From Sphingomonas radiodurans (lineage in GTDB: Bacteria > Pseudomonadota > Alphaproteobacteria > Sphingomonadales > Sphingomonadaceae), in the NCBI RefSeq assembly GCF_020866845.1, contig NZ_CP086594.1:2108001-2172000 (forward strand): a DNA stretch of 64,000 nucleotides, written 5' to 3'. This document shows positions 1-7,706 of the stretch, piece by piece (position 1 is the first letter of the stretch; each line of letters starts with the position of its first letter). The translations under genes and the position numbers were made by a program. The notes below the pieces were generated by a model, which had not been told where the DNA came from, made no database searches, and saw nothing but the letters and a program-made list of their open reading frames with translations.

Positions 1-77
1 ACATTCGGATCGGCAGCGGGATCGTGCTCGTGCTTGCTGGTATCGTCTTTGGCCTGATGGCGTTGCGGCTGGTTTGA
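1..77 (+). CDS. C-terminal tail of a membrane protein (partial)
   Basis: The window opens inside a gene. From base 3 the frame reads 24 codons to a TGA at 75-77. The residues are mostly Ile, Val, Leu, Gly and Ala and end in ALRLV, so this is the last transmembrane helix of an integral membrane protein. The Arg-Ile start followed by a Gly-rich helix would fit the final helix of a GDT1/UPF0016 or LysE-type transporter, but 24 residues do not settle the family. It ends 87 nt before dps. Confidence 0.5.
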   Translation, partial: IRIGSGIVLVLAGIVFGLMALRLV

Positions 78-164
78 TCGATTGCGCCGATCGGGATTGA
101 CCGTGGAGCGATTCCGCGATCGGATCGTTCTCGCAACGAACCCGAAATCATTGGAGCCGACACC

Positions 165-662
165 ATGGCCGACATCGCCCCCGAGCTGAAGACACCGACC
201 GACCTGCAGCGCAACGACACGCGCTCGGTCGCAGAGGCGCTGAACTCGTCTCTCGCGGACTGTTTCGCGCTGTATCTCAAGACCAAGAACTTCCACTGGC
301 ACGTCTCCGGGCCGCATTTCCGCGACTATCACCTGATGATGGACGATCAGGCCGCGCAGATCCTGGGCGTGACGGATGCGATCGCCGAGCGCGTGCGCAA
401 GACCGGCAACGTCACGCTGCGCTCGATCGGCGACATTTCGCGCCATCAGACGATCAAGGACAACGACAAGGAGTTCGTTGCGGCGGACGACATGCTGGCG
501 GAGCTTCGCGAGGACAACCTCAAGCTCGTCGAGAGCTTCCGCGTGGTGAAGGACGCCGCGGACGAGGCGAAGGACAATGCCACCAGCGGGATCGTCGACG
601 AGTGGACGGATCAGGCCGAGGAACGTGCGTGGTTCCTGTTCGAGGCGAGCCGCAAGGGGTGA
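165..662 (+). CDS. dps: Dps-family DNA starvation/stationary phase protection protein
   Basis: Ferritin-like protein of 165 aa, the usual Dps length. Dps forms a 12-subunit shell that oxidises Fe(II), stores iron and protects DNA under starvation or peroxide stress. The ferroxidase signature is visible near residues 42-60: KNFHWHVSGPHF, then a DDQ stretch about 13 residues later. The acidic and His residues of this type of site sit at the dimer interface. The basic N-terminal tail typical of DNA-binding Dps proteins is weak here (MADIAPELKTP). A GGAG-like ribosome site (tggag) lies about 9 nt before the ATG. The gene stands alone: a membrane-protein tail precedes it and a structured repeat follows it. 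Confidence 0.95.
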   Translation: MADIAPELKTPTDLQRNDTRSVAEALNSSLADCFALYLKTKNFHWHVSGPHFRDYHLMMDDQAAQILGVTDAIAERVRKTGNVTLRSIGDISRHQTIKDNDKEFVAADDMLAELREDNLKLVESFRVVKDAADEAKDNATSGIVDEWTDQAEERAWFLFEASRKG

Positions 663-674
663 TTTCAGTCCCAA

Positions 675-818
675 TCCTCCCCGAACTCGTTCGAGGAGGG
701 GGACCGCGCCCGTAGGGCGTGGTGGAGGGGTAATGCCACGAGCGCGCCGTCTGTGGCATTTCCCCTTCACCATCCGCTTTGCGGATGGTCCCCCTCCCCA
801 AGCTTTGCTTGGGGAGGA
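675..818. repeat. Long double-hairpin intergenic repeat, copy 1
   Basis: This 144-nt element fills the dps-ligase gap. It starts with TCCTCCCC and ends with its complement GGGGAGGA. Each end forms its own hairpin (around 675-698 and 793-818). Inside each end is a second small hairpin (GACCGC...GCGTGGT on the left, ACCATCCGC...GCGGATGGT on the right) next to a GGTGGAGGGG or CCCCTTCACC run. The two halves are imperfect inverted copies of each other. Related copies lie at 2453-2595 and 29318-29443. Confidence 0.85.
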
Positions 819-840
819 TTTGATAGGGTAGCTGCCCACC

Positions 841-2448
841 ATGCACGCCTTCGCGCAGCTTCTCGATTCGCTGATTTATACCCGCTCGCGCAATGCGAAG
901 CTGAAGCTGATCGGCGATTATCTGCGCGATACGCCCGATCCCGATCGCGGCTGGGCGATGGCGGCGCTGACCGGGGATCTCGACATTCCGGGTGTGAAGC
1001 CGGCGGTGATCCGCGGGCTGATCGAGGAGCGGGTCGATCCGGTGCTGTACCGGATGAGCCGCGATTTCGTCGGGGATTCGGCGGAGACGATTGCGCTGCT
1101 GTGGCCGACGCCCGACGCGCCGGCGGTGGATGCTGCGCCGCTGACCGTCTCGGCGGTGGTCGATCAGTTGATGCATTTGCCGCGCGGCGAGGCGCCGGCG
1201 GTGCTGGCCGGGATGCTCGATGCGCTCGACGCGGACGAGCGGTTCGCGTTGCTCAAGATGGCGACGGGAGCGTTGCGGGTCGGGGTGTCGGCGCGGCTGG
1301 CGAAGCAGGCGCTGGCGAATGCGTTCGGGATAGATGTCGAGGCGGTCGAGGAGGTGTGGCACGGGATCGATGCGCCGTACGCCTCGCTGTTCGCCTGGGC
1401 CGAGGGGCGCGGTGAGCAGCCGACCGCGGCGGACGTGCCGGTGTTCCGGCCGTTCATGCTCGCGCATCCGCTGGAGGATCTGCGCGTCGACCTTGCCGAT
1501 TATGCGGCCGAGTGGAAGTGGGACGGAATCCGCGTCCAGATTGTCCATGTCGCGGGCGAGACGCGGCTGTACAGCCGGACCGGTGATGATGTGACGCGCG
1601 CGTTTCCGGATGTCGCGGCGGCGTTTTCGGCGTTCGGGGCGGTCGACGGCGAGTTGCTGGTGAAGGGTGAGGCGCAGGGTGGAGCGCTCGGCGCCGGCGG
1701 TGATGGGGGAGGCGGCGCGGCGAGCTTCAATGCGTTGCAGCAGCGGCTCGGGCGCAAGGTCGTGTCGGCGAAGATGCTGGAAGAGGCACCGGCGTTCGTG
1801 CGGCTCTATGACATCCTGTTCGACGGGGCGGAGGATCTGCGCGCGCTGCCGTGGCATGAGCGGCGCGGGCGGCTGGAGGCGTTTGCAGCGCGGCTCGATC
1901 CCGAGCGGTTCGATGTCAGCGCGTTGATCGAGGCAAAGGATTTCACCGATCTCGAAGGCATTCGTGCCGGTGCGCGGGATGCCGCGATCGAGGGGGTGAT
2001 GCTGAAGCGGCGCGATTCGCCGTACGTTACCGGGCGGCGCGTCGGGCTGTGGTACAAGTGGAAGCGCGATCCGCTGACCGCCGATTGCGTGATGATGTAT
2101 GCGCAACGCGGCAGCGGGCGGCGATCGTCGTTCTACAGCGATTATACCTTCGGGTGCTGGACGCCGGAGGGCGAGCTGCTGCCGGTGGGCAAGGCCTATT
2201 CGGGGATTACCGACGAGGAATTGAAGCTGCTCGACAAGTTCGTGCGGACGAAGACGGTCAACCGCTTCGGGCCGGTGCGCGAGGTGGAGAAGACGCTGGT
2301 GCTGGAGATCGCGTTCGATTCGATTCACGAATCGAAGCGGCACAAGTCCGGCGTGGCGATGCGCTTTCCGCGGATTGCGCGGATCAGGATGGATAAGCCG
2401 GCGGCTGAGGCGGATACGGTGGCAGGGCTGCGGCGGCTGATTACGTGA
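841..2448 (+). CDS. ATP-dependent DNA ligase
   Basis: Single-polypeptide ATP-dependent DNA ligase of 535 aa. It seals nicks through an enzyme-adenylate intermediate. Order of parts: an all-alpha N-terminal DNA-binding domain (about 1-190), the adenylation domain starting at EWKWDGIRVQ with the nucleotidyl-accepting Lys226, motif III near LYDILFDG, motif IV around EGVMLKRRDSPY, motif V in LWYKWKRDP, and an OB-fold C-terminus. In many proteobacteria this ligase sits with an MBL-fold exonuclease and a DEXH helicase; neither is adjacent here. It supplements the essential NAD-dependent LigA, probably in repair. No strong ribosome site is seen before the ATG, which follows repeat copy 1 by 22 nt. 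Confidence 0.93.
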   Translation: MHAFAQLLDSLIYTRSRNAKLKLIGDYLRDTPDPDRGWAMAALTGDLDIPGVKPAVIRGLIEERVDPVLYRMSRDFVGDSAETIALLWPTPDAPAVDAAPLTVSAVVDQLMHLPRGEAPAVLAGMLDALDADERFALLKMATGALRVGVSARLAKQALANAFGIDVEAVEEVWHGIDAPYASLFAWAEGRGEQPTAADVPVFRPFMLAHPLEDLRVDLADYAAEWKWDGIRVQIVHVAGETRLYSRTGDDVTRAFPDVAAAFSAFGAVDGELLVKGEAQGGALGAGGDGGGGAASFNALQQRLGRKVVSAKMLEEAPAFVRLYDILFDGAEDLRALPWHERRGRLEAFAARLDPERFDVSALIEAKDFTDLEGIRAGARDAAIEGVMLKRRDSPYVTGRRVGLWYKWKRDPLTADCVMMYAQRGSGRRSSFYSDYTFGCWTPEGELLPVGKAYSGITDEELKLLDKFVRTKTVNRFGPVREVEKTLVLEIAFDSIHESKRHKSGVAMRFPRIARIRMDKPAAEADTVAGLRRLIT

Positions 2449-2452
2449 GCCG

Positions 2453-2595
2453 TCCTCCCCATGCGGAGCATGGGGAGGGGGACCAGCGAAGCTGGTGGAG
2501 GGGCGGCGCGTAGCGCCGGCTGTGGTGCGCTTGTGGCTTTCCCCTCCACCACCGCCTTTGGCGGCGGTCCCCCTCCCCATCTGCGATGGGGAGGA
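2453..2595. repeat. Long double-hairpin intergenic repeat, copy 2
   Basis: A 143-nt copy of the element found at 675-818, with the same TCCTCCCC start and GGGGAGGA end. The left arm reads as a Cys-rich pyrimidine hairpin followed by GACCAGCGAAGCTGGTGGAGGGG; the right arm is CCCTCCACCACCGCC...GGCGGTCCCCCTCCCC. The central 25-30 nt are not conserved between copies. It starts 5 nt after the ligase stop, so it could end ligase transcription. Confidence 0.85.
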
Positions 2596-2629
2596 TGGCG
2601 GGGGCGCGGTTCTGCTGTAGCGCTCCCTC

Positions 2630-3463
2630 ATGTCGCCCTTCACCCTTGCCGCGTTGATGATGATCGCTTCGGGTTCGATCCATGCGGTCGTGAATGCGAT
2701 CGTGAAGGGCGGGCGCGACAAGGCGGCGGCGCGGGCGTTGACCGATGGGGCGAGCGCGTTGATCCTGTTGCCGGCGCTGCCGTTCGTGCCGCTGCCGCAT
2801 GGCGCCTGGGGCTGGCTGGCGGCGAGTGCGCTGGCGCATGGCGTGTATCTGTTCGCGCTGGTGCGGGCGTATCAGCGCGCGGATTTGTCGACGGCGTATC
2901 CGGTGCTGCGCGGCACCGCTCCGGTGCTGACGGCGATCGTGACGATCGGGGTGCTCGGCGAGCCGGCGAGCGCGGCGGACGTCGCCGGCATCGTGCTGAT
3001 CGCGAGCGCGATGTTCTTGCTGGTGATCGGGCGGCACCTCGATCGCGCGTCGCTCGGCTGGTCGCTGCTGACCGGAGCGACGATCGCAATCTATACGGTG
3101 ATCGACGCGCATGGCGTGCGCAGCGCACCGAGCCCGGCGAGCTATATCGTCTGGCTGTTCGTGATGATGGGCACGGTAACGCCGGCGATGTTCGCGGTGG
3201 TGACGCGCGGCGGGATCTTTCGGGCGGCGCGCGACCAGTGGCGGCCGGGGGTGATCGCCGGAGCGCTGTCGATCGTGACGTATGGGCTGGCGCTGGCGGC
3301 GTTTTCGTTCGGGCCGACCGCGCCGCTCGCCGCGCTACGCGAGACGGGGATGGTGACCGCGCTCGGCATCGCCGCGTTCGGGCTGAAGGAGCGCGTCACC
3401 TGGCAGCGTAGCGCTGCGGTCGGGCTGATCCTGGCGGGTGCGGCGGCGATCCTCGCGGGCTGA
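2630..3463 (+). CDS. DMT-superfamily (EamA) transporter
   Basis: Inner-membrane protein of 277 aa with about ten hydrophobic helices, organised as two EamA repeats (roughly 1-135 and 140-277), the standard layout of drug/metabolite transporters. The substrate cannot be read from the sequence. Features typical of the family include a Pro-containing helix in the first repeat (STAYPVLRGTAPVLTA) and the matching region in the second (APLAALRETGMVTALGIAAFGLKE), which ends in the Glu before the last helix. Its last 129 nt overlap, on the opposite strand, the 3' end of the desaturase-type gene. Confidence 0.88.
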   Translation: MSPFTLAALMMIASGSIHAVVNAIVKGGRDKAAARALTDGASALILLPALPFVPLPHGAWGWLAASALAHGVYLFALVRAYQRADLSTAYPVLRGTAPVLTAIVTIGVLGEPASAADVAGIVLIASAMFLLVIGRHLDRASLGWSLLTGATIAIYTVIDAHGVRSAPSPASYIVWLFVMMGTVTPAMFAVVTRGGIFRAARDQWRPGVIAGALSIVTYGLALAAFSFGPTAPLAALRETGMVTALGIAAFGLKERVTWQRSAAVGLILAGAAAILAG

Positions 3464-4327
3464 CCAGGCGGCGCGGATGCTCTCGCTGGTCGCGCGGCTG
3501 CCGTCGTGGCTCCAGCCGGGCGGGCGCCAGAGGTAGCCGAGCTTGGAGCCCCAGGGCGCGGTCCAGGCGTCGCGCGCGATGCCGATCCATTCGTGGAACG
3601 CCGCCCAGATCAGGTTGAAGCTGCCGAGCTGGTGGACGATGCCGTAGCGCGGGCGATCATCGTCACGCTCGGGCTCGTACGTGCCGAACATTCTGTCCCA
3701 GACGATGAACACGCCGGCATAGTTGCGGTCGAGGTAGCGTGGGTTGGTGGCGTGGTGGACGCGGTGGTGCGAGGGCGTGTTCATCACCGCCTCGAACCAG
3801 CGCGGCAGTCGGTGGATCGCCTCGGTGTGGATCCAGAACTGGTAGATCAGGTTCAGCCCGGCGACGAAGAAGACCAGCGCGGGCGGAAAGCCGATCAGGA
3901 ACAAGGGCAGGCGGAAGAGGAAGCCGAGGCTGACGAAGCCGGTCCATGTCTGCCGCAGCGCGGTGGAGAGGTTATAGTGTTGCGAGCTGTGGTGGATGAC
4001 GTGGCTTGCCCAGAACCAGCGGACGCGGTGCGCCGAGCGGTGGAAGACGTAATAGGCCAGATCGTCGATCACGAAGGCGATGACGAACCAGTACCAGGCA
4101 TAGCCGATATCGAAGAGGCGGAACTGGTGGAGCCAGGTGGCGAGCGCGAACACTGCGCCGGCGGAGAGGACGCCAGCGATGGTGCTGCCGAGCCCGAGGC
4201 CCAACGAGGTGAGCGTGTCGCGCGGCTCGTAGCGCGTACGATCCTTGATGCGCGCGACGATCATCTCGGCGACCACCAGCAGCACGAAGCCGGGCACGGC
4301 GATCTGCACGGGGTCGGGTAGCGCCAT
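3335..4327 (-). CDS. Sterol desaturase / fatty acid hydroxylase family protein
   Basis: Membrane di-iron oxygenase of 330 aa. The three histidine clusters that bind the metal pair are all present: FHRSAHR, HVIHHSSQHYN and HHRVHHATNP. Four hydrophobic segments surround them. Family members hydroxylate or desaturate sterols, carotenoids or lipids; the substrate here is unknown. The enzyme-like part ends at about residue 285; the last 45 residues are Arg- and Asp-rich and are encoded entirely opposite the EamA gene, which suggests an extended reading frame after loss of an older stop. It is probably last in an operon with the two genes upstream (36 nt gap). Confidence 0.88.
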   Translation of the reverse strand: MALPDPVQIAVPGFVLLVVAEMIVARIKDRTRYEPRDTLTSLGLGLGSTIAGVLSAGAVFALATWLHQFRLFDIGYAWYWFVIAFVIDDLAYYVFHRSAHRVRWFWASHVIHHSSQHYNLSTALRQTWTGFVSLGFLFRLPLFLIGFPPALVFFVAGLNLIYQFWIHTEAIHRLPRWFEAVMNTPSHHRVHHATNPRYLDRNYAGVFIVWDRMFGTYEPERDDDRPRYGIVHQLGSFNLIWAAFHEWIGIARDAWTAPWGSKLGYLWRPPGWSHDGSRATSESIRAAWSAREDRRRTRQDQPDRSATLPGDALLQPERGDAERGHHPRLA

Positions 4328-4363
4328 GATGCGCGGGCAGCCTCTCCTGTTATGGAGCGATGC

Positions 4364-4768
4364 TTACACGCGTGTCAGTTGCGGCGCCAGCCGGCGGATG
4401 TCGAGATTGTCGATGCCGGCGACCAGCACAGTGCCGAAGCGGCGATCCCCGGTGGAGACGACCATGCCCTCGTGGCTCGCGCGCACATCGTGCCAGACGA
4501 TCTCGCGCGCGGCCGAATGCGCGCCGTGCGCCTTGAGGACGACAACCCGCATGCCTTCGCCGAAGACGAGCGCGGCACGGCCGTCACTGGCGACGGCGGC
4601 GGATACGGCGACGAAGCCAGTGATCGCCTCCTCCGCGGCGCGCATGGCGGCATCGGGCGCGGTGAAGACGGGCTCGCTGCGGCCGAGCTTGAGCCAGGCG
4701 GCAATACCGCCCAGCGCGAGCACCGCAACGAGCGATGCCGCAAAGACTACCCAGTTCACTTTGGCCAA
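4364..4768 (-). CDS. Membrane-anchored protein of unknown function
   Basis: A 134-aa protein with one N-terminal transmembrane helix (about residues 5-27: VNWVVFAASLVAVLALGG) and a soluble domain that should face the periplasm. The soluble part has alternating hydrophobic strands and no Cys, no metal-binding cluster and no recognisable catalytic motif. I do not recognise the family. It starts 1 nt after the stop of the phosphatase-like gene and precedes the desaturase-type gene, so the three are probably co-transcribed. Confidence 0.75.
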   Translation of the reverse strand: MAKVNWVVFAASLVAVLALGGIAAWLKLGRSEPVFTAPDAAMRAAEEAITGFVAVSAAVASDGRAALVFGEGMRVVVLKAHGAHSAAREIVWHDVRASHEGMVVSTGDRRFGTVLVAGIDNLDIRRLAPQLTRV

Positions 4769-4769
4769 T

Positions 4770-5204
4770 TCATTGGTTGCCGGCTACCGCATCCATCAAG
4801 GGGCGCAGGCCGGTGAGATCATAGCCGGCGCCACGTGCCTGCGCGACGAGCGTATCCTGGTCCGCGCCGAGCCCGGCTTGCGACAGTGCCCACAGGTTGC
4901 ACGAGCGCGTACCCGAGCGGCAATAGGCGAGCACCGGGCCGTTCGCGCTGCCCAGTGCGTCGATCATCGCGGTGACTTGCGGCATGGCGAAGCCGGCATG
5001 GGTGATCGGGATCGCGGTATAGGCGAGGCCGTGATCCTCGGCGGCGGCGCGGATCGCGTCGCCGGTCGGCTGGCCGCCTTCCTCGCCGTCGGGGCGGTTG
5101 TTGACGATCGCGACGAAGCCCGCGGCCTTGATGGCGGCGATATCTTCGGGGTCGATCTGCGGGGCGACCGAGATGCGATCGTCGATGCGGCGGATGTCGA
5201 GCAT
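4770..5204 (-). CDS. TIGR01244-family sulfurtransferase / DUF442 phosphatase-like protein
   Basis: A 144-aa domain of the DUF442/Blh type. These proteins have a tyrosine-phosphatase-like fold and are annotated as sulfurtransferases or phosphatases. The N-terminal SVAPQI...DIAAIKAAGF and IVNNRPDGEE motifs are characteristic. The active-site loop is YCRSGTRSC (Cys near residue 103), close to the CxxGxR(S/T) signature, with the Arg that would bind the phosphate or sulfur group. In other bacteria such domains are linked to sulfide or persulfide metabolism, but nothing nearby confirms that role. It is first of a likely three-gene operon running left. Confidence 0.88.
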   Translation of the reverse strand: MLDIRRIDDRISVAPQIDPEDIAAIKAAGFVAIVNNRPDGEEGGQPTGDAIRAAAEDHGLAYTAIPITHAGFAMPQVTAMIDALGSANGPVLAYCRSGTRSCNLWALSQAGLGADQDTLVAQARGAGYDLTGLRPLMDAVAGNQ

Positions 5205-5282
5205 GTCGTGGTTCTAGCGCAGGTTGGCGTGGGGGTGAACCGGTTCGTCGGTGCTCTTGGTGGGGGCTGCGAACAATCCCGC

Positions 5283-5435
5283 CGTCATCCCGGATCAAGT
5301 CCGGGATGACGAGGTGGGCGGGGCAGACGTCAGCCACTTTCGTCATGCCGGGCTTGTCCCGGCATCCACCCGTCAGCGAACCCTGCCGGCGGGGATGCGT
5401 GGCACGGTGGATGCCGGGACGAGCCCGGCATGACG
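5283..5435. repeat. REP-like palindromes downstream of recQ
   Basis: Two structured units. The first (5283-5311) is a tight hairpin, CGTCATCCCGGA and its complement around a CAAG loop. The second is a pair of 30-nt arms at 5341-5370 and 5406-5435 that are inverted copies with one mismatch; each arm is itself a small palindrome built on CCGGGC and GCCCGG. The sequence type (CGTCATGCCGGG) is a common dispersed repeat in alphaproteobacteria. Its position between the ends of recQ and the start of the next leftward gene fits a terminator or an mRNA-stabilising role. Confidence 0.85.
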
Positions 5436-5444
5436 GTAGGAGCG

Positions 5445-7205
5445 TCAATTCTCTCGGATCACCCGCAGGAACGCTTCGCCATAAGCGTCGAGCTTGCGTT
5501 GGCCGACGCCGGTCAGCCGGCCCATCGCGGCGAGCGTCGCAGGGCGGACGGTGGCCATTTCGCGCAGCACCGAATCGTGGAAGATCACGTACGGCGGCAT
5601 GCCGGTTTCCTGCGCGATCTCGCGGCGGCGTGCGCGCAGCGCTTCGAACAAGGGATCGCCGACGGGGTTCTGCACCGTATCGCCGCGCCTGCGGCGTTCG
5701 CGCTTGGGCGGCACGACGAGCGCGAGCGTGTCCTCGCCCTTCAGCAGCGCGCGCGCGCCGGGGCCGAATTCGAGCCCGCCGTGCTCGTTCGCGCGCAACG
5801 CGTCGCGCAGCAGCAGCGCGCGACCGACGGGCTTGAGCAGCGCCTGTTCGTCGCCGTCGACGATCTTCCACACCGACAGCGCCTCGTGCCCGTTCATCAG
5901 GCTGCGCTCGGACGATTTGCCGGTGAGCACTTCCTCGACATAGGAGGCACCGAAGCTTTGGCCGGTGCGGAACACGGCGGAGAGATATTTGCGCGCCGTT
6001 TCGGTCGCGTCGAGCGCGGCGGGGGGCGAGAGGCAATTGTCGCAATTGCCGCAGGTTTCGGGCGGCTGTTCGCCGAAGTGCGCGAGGAGGATGCGGCGGC
6101 GGCAGCCGGGGGTTTCGACCAAAGCGCCGAGCGAATTGAGGCGCTGGCGTTCGCCGGGCTGGCGCGCGGGCTCGACCTCGCCGATCCGCTGGCGGGCGCG
6201 GGCGAAATCGTCGGCGCCCCAGAAGAGATGCGCGACCGCGGGATCGCCATCGCGCCCGGCGCGGCCGGTTTCCTGGTAATAGGCCTCGATCGATTTTGGC
6301 AGGCCGGCGTGGGCGACGAAGCGGACGTCGGGCTTGTCGATCCCCATGCCGAACGCGACGGTGGCGCAGATCACCATATCTTCGCTGGCGACGAAATCGG
6401 CCTGGTTCTTCCGCCGCACCGCCGGATCGAGCCCGGCGTGATAGGCGCGCACCGGGCGGCCGGTGGCGGCGAGCGCGGCGGCGAGCTTCTCGGTGCCGGC
6501 CCGCGACTGGACGTAGACGATGCCCGCGCCGGGCGTGTCGCGGATCAGATCGGTGATCTGCCGCGTCGTATTGTCGCGCGGCGCGATCGAATAACGGATG
6601 TTGGGCCGATCGAAGCCCGATACGATCATGCCCTCGGTCGGAATGCCGAGCTGTTCGAGGATGTCGGCGCGGGTATGCGCGTCAGCCGTGGCGGTCAGCG
6701 CGAGCCGGGGAATGCCGGGGTAGCGATCGAGCAAAGGGCGCAGCAGGCGGTAATCGGGGCGGAAATCGTGCCCCCATTCGCTGACGCAATGTGCCTCGTC
6801 GATCGCGAACAGCGCCACCCGGCCGCGATCGAGCAGGTCGCGGAAATCGGCGGTCGAGGCGCGTTCGGGCGCGATGTAGAGCAGGTCGAGCTCGCCATCG
6901 AGAAAACGCGTGCGGGTTTCGGCGCGGTTCTCGTCGACGCTCGTTAGCGTGGCGGCACGGATGCCGACGGCTTCGGCGGCGCGGAGCTGATCGTGCATCA
7001 GTGCGATCAGCGGCGAGACGACGACACACGTGCCATCGAGCATTGTCGCGGGGAGTTGATACGTCAGCGACTTGCCCGCGCCGGTCGGCATCACTGCGAG
7101 CGTCGACTGCCCGGCAAGCACGCGATCGACGACGTGGCGCTGGACGCCGCGGAAATCGGGGAAGCCGAAGATGCGCTGGAGAACTGGCTTGGGATCTGCG
7201 GACAT
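5445..7205 (-). CDS. recQ: ATP-dependent DNA helicase RecQ
   Basis: A 586-aa superfamily-2 3'-5' helicase used in recombination and repair of stalled forks. Visible parts: motif 0 and Walker A in FRGVQRHVVDRVL and MPTGAGKSLTY, the DEAH box followed by the RecQ aromatic loop in DEAHCVSEWGHDFRPDY, motif VI in YYQETGRAGRDG, and the RQC zinc-binding cysteines in the CRRRILLAHF...CGNCDNC region. A C-terminal HRDC domain (about 510-586, LFEALRARRREIA...) completes the full-length architecture. Start is the ATG read as MSADPKPVL. No partner gene is adjacent. Confidence 0.97.
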   Translation of the reverse strand: MSADPKPVLQRIFGFPDFRGVQRHVVDRVLAGQSTLAVMPTGAGKSLTYQLPATMLDGTCVVVSPLIALMHDQLRAAEAVGIRAATLTSVDENRAETRTRFLDGELDLLYIAPERASTADFRDLLDRGRVALFAIDEAHCVSEWGHDFRPDYRLLRPLLDRYPGIPRLALTATADAHTRADILEQLGIPTEGMIVSGFDRPNIRYSIAPRDNTTRQITDLIRDTPGAGIVYVQSRAGTEKLAAALAATGRPVRAYHAGLDPAVRRKNQADFVASEDMVICATVAFGMGIDKPDVRFVAHAGLPKSIEAYYQETGRAGRDGDPAVAHLFWGADDFARARQRIGEVEPARQPGERQRLNSLGALVETPGCRRRILLAHFGEQPPETCGNCDNCLSPPAALDATETARKYLSAVFRTGQSFGASYVEEVLTGKSSERSLMNGHEALSVWKIVDGDEQALLKPVGRALLLRDALRANEHGGLEFGPGARALLKGEDTLALVVPPKRERRRRGDTVQNPVGDPLFEALRARRREIAQETGMPPYVIFHDSVLREMATVRPATLAAMGRLTGVGQRKLDAYGEAFLRVIREN

Positions 7206-7294
7206 TGCGGCCGCCTCTAGGAGTCTGCCGCCGTCCTGTCATCAACGCGCCGCCCGGCTTTCATCGCATCGGCGAAGCCCCTACCTAGCCGGTG

Positions 7295-7567
7295 ATGAAG
7301 AAAGTACGCGACAACCGGGCCGAACAGGAATTCGAGCTGGAGGTGGACGGCCATCGCGCGCTGGCGGCCTATCAGCGCGAGGGCAACCGGATCGTGTTCA
7401 CGCACACGACGGTGCCGCCGGCGATCGAGGGGCGCGGCGTGGCGTCGAAGCTGATCCGCGCGGCGCTCGACAGCGCGCGCGACCAGCGGCTGAAGGTGGT
7501 GCCGCAATGCGCGTTCGTTGCGGGGTTCATCCGCAAGCATCCGGAGTATCGGGATCTGGTGGCGTAG
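7295..7567 (+). CDS. Small GNAT-family N-acetyltransferase (YjdJ-like)
   Basis: A one-domain protein of about 90 aa belonging to the short GNAT-like group typified by YjdJ. The signature FTHTTVPPAIEGRGVASKL holds the acetyl-CoA pyrophosphate-binding loop (GRGVAS), and CAFVAGFIRKHPEYRDLV is the typical C-terminus. Substrate unknown. A GTG at 7292 sits directly before the ATG at 7295 and either could start the protein; I chose the ATG. It is divergent from recQ, with 89 nt between the two starts. Confidence 0.87.
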   Translation: MKKVRDNRAEQEFELEVDGHRALAAYQREGNRIVFTHTTVPPAIEGRGVASKLIRAALDSARDQRLKVVPQCAFVAGFIRKHPEYRDLVA

Positions 7568-7581
7568 CTTTCTTGCAAGTT

Positions 7582-7656
7582 CCGTCATTCCCGCGAAGGC
7601 GGGAATCCATAACCACTGCACTGGAATATGGATTCCCGCCTTCGCGGGAAAGACGG
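7582..7656. repeat. Inverted-repeat element, GCGGGAATCC type
   Basis: Two 30-nt arms (7582-7611 and 7627-7656) are inverted copies with one mismatch, and each arm has its own CCCGCGAAGGCGGG hairpin. The sequence is of the CGTCATTCCCGCGAAGGCGGGAATC kind that is widespread in proteobacterial genomes. It lies between the convergent ends of the GNAT gene and the ABC exporter and can form a hairpin on either strand, so it may end transcription of both. Confidence 0.85.
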
Positions 7657-7706
7657 GGGTGGTGTCGGTTGATGGCGACGTAATCGCGTCCAGCAACCGC
7701 CCGCGA

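Noticed and set aside
520-2721. Long leftward open frame of 733 codons opposite the DNA ligase
   Set aside because: Arg/His/Pro-rich composition typical of the antisense of high-GC genes; it spans two repeats and conflicts with a clearly recognised ligase.
5430-6947. Rightward 505-codon open frame opposite recQ
   Set aside because: Antisense shadow; RecQ motifs are unambiguous on the minus strand.
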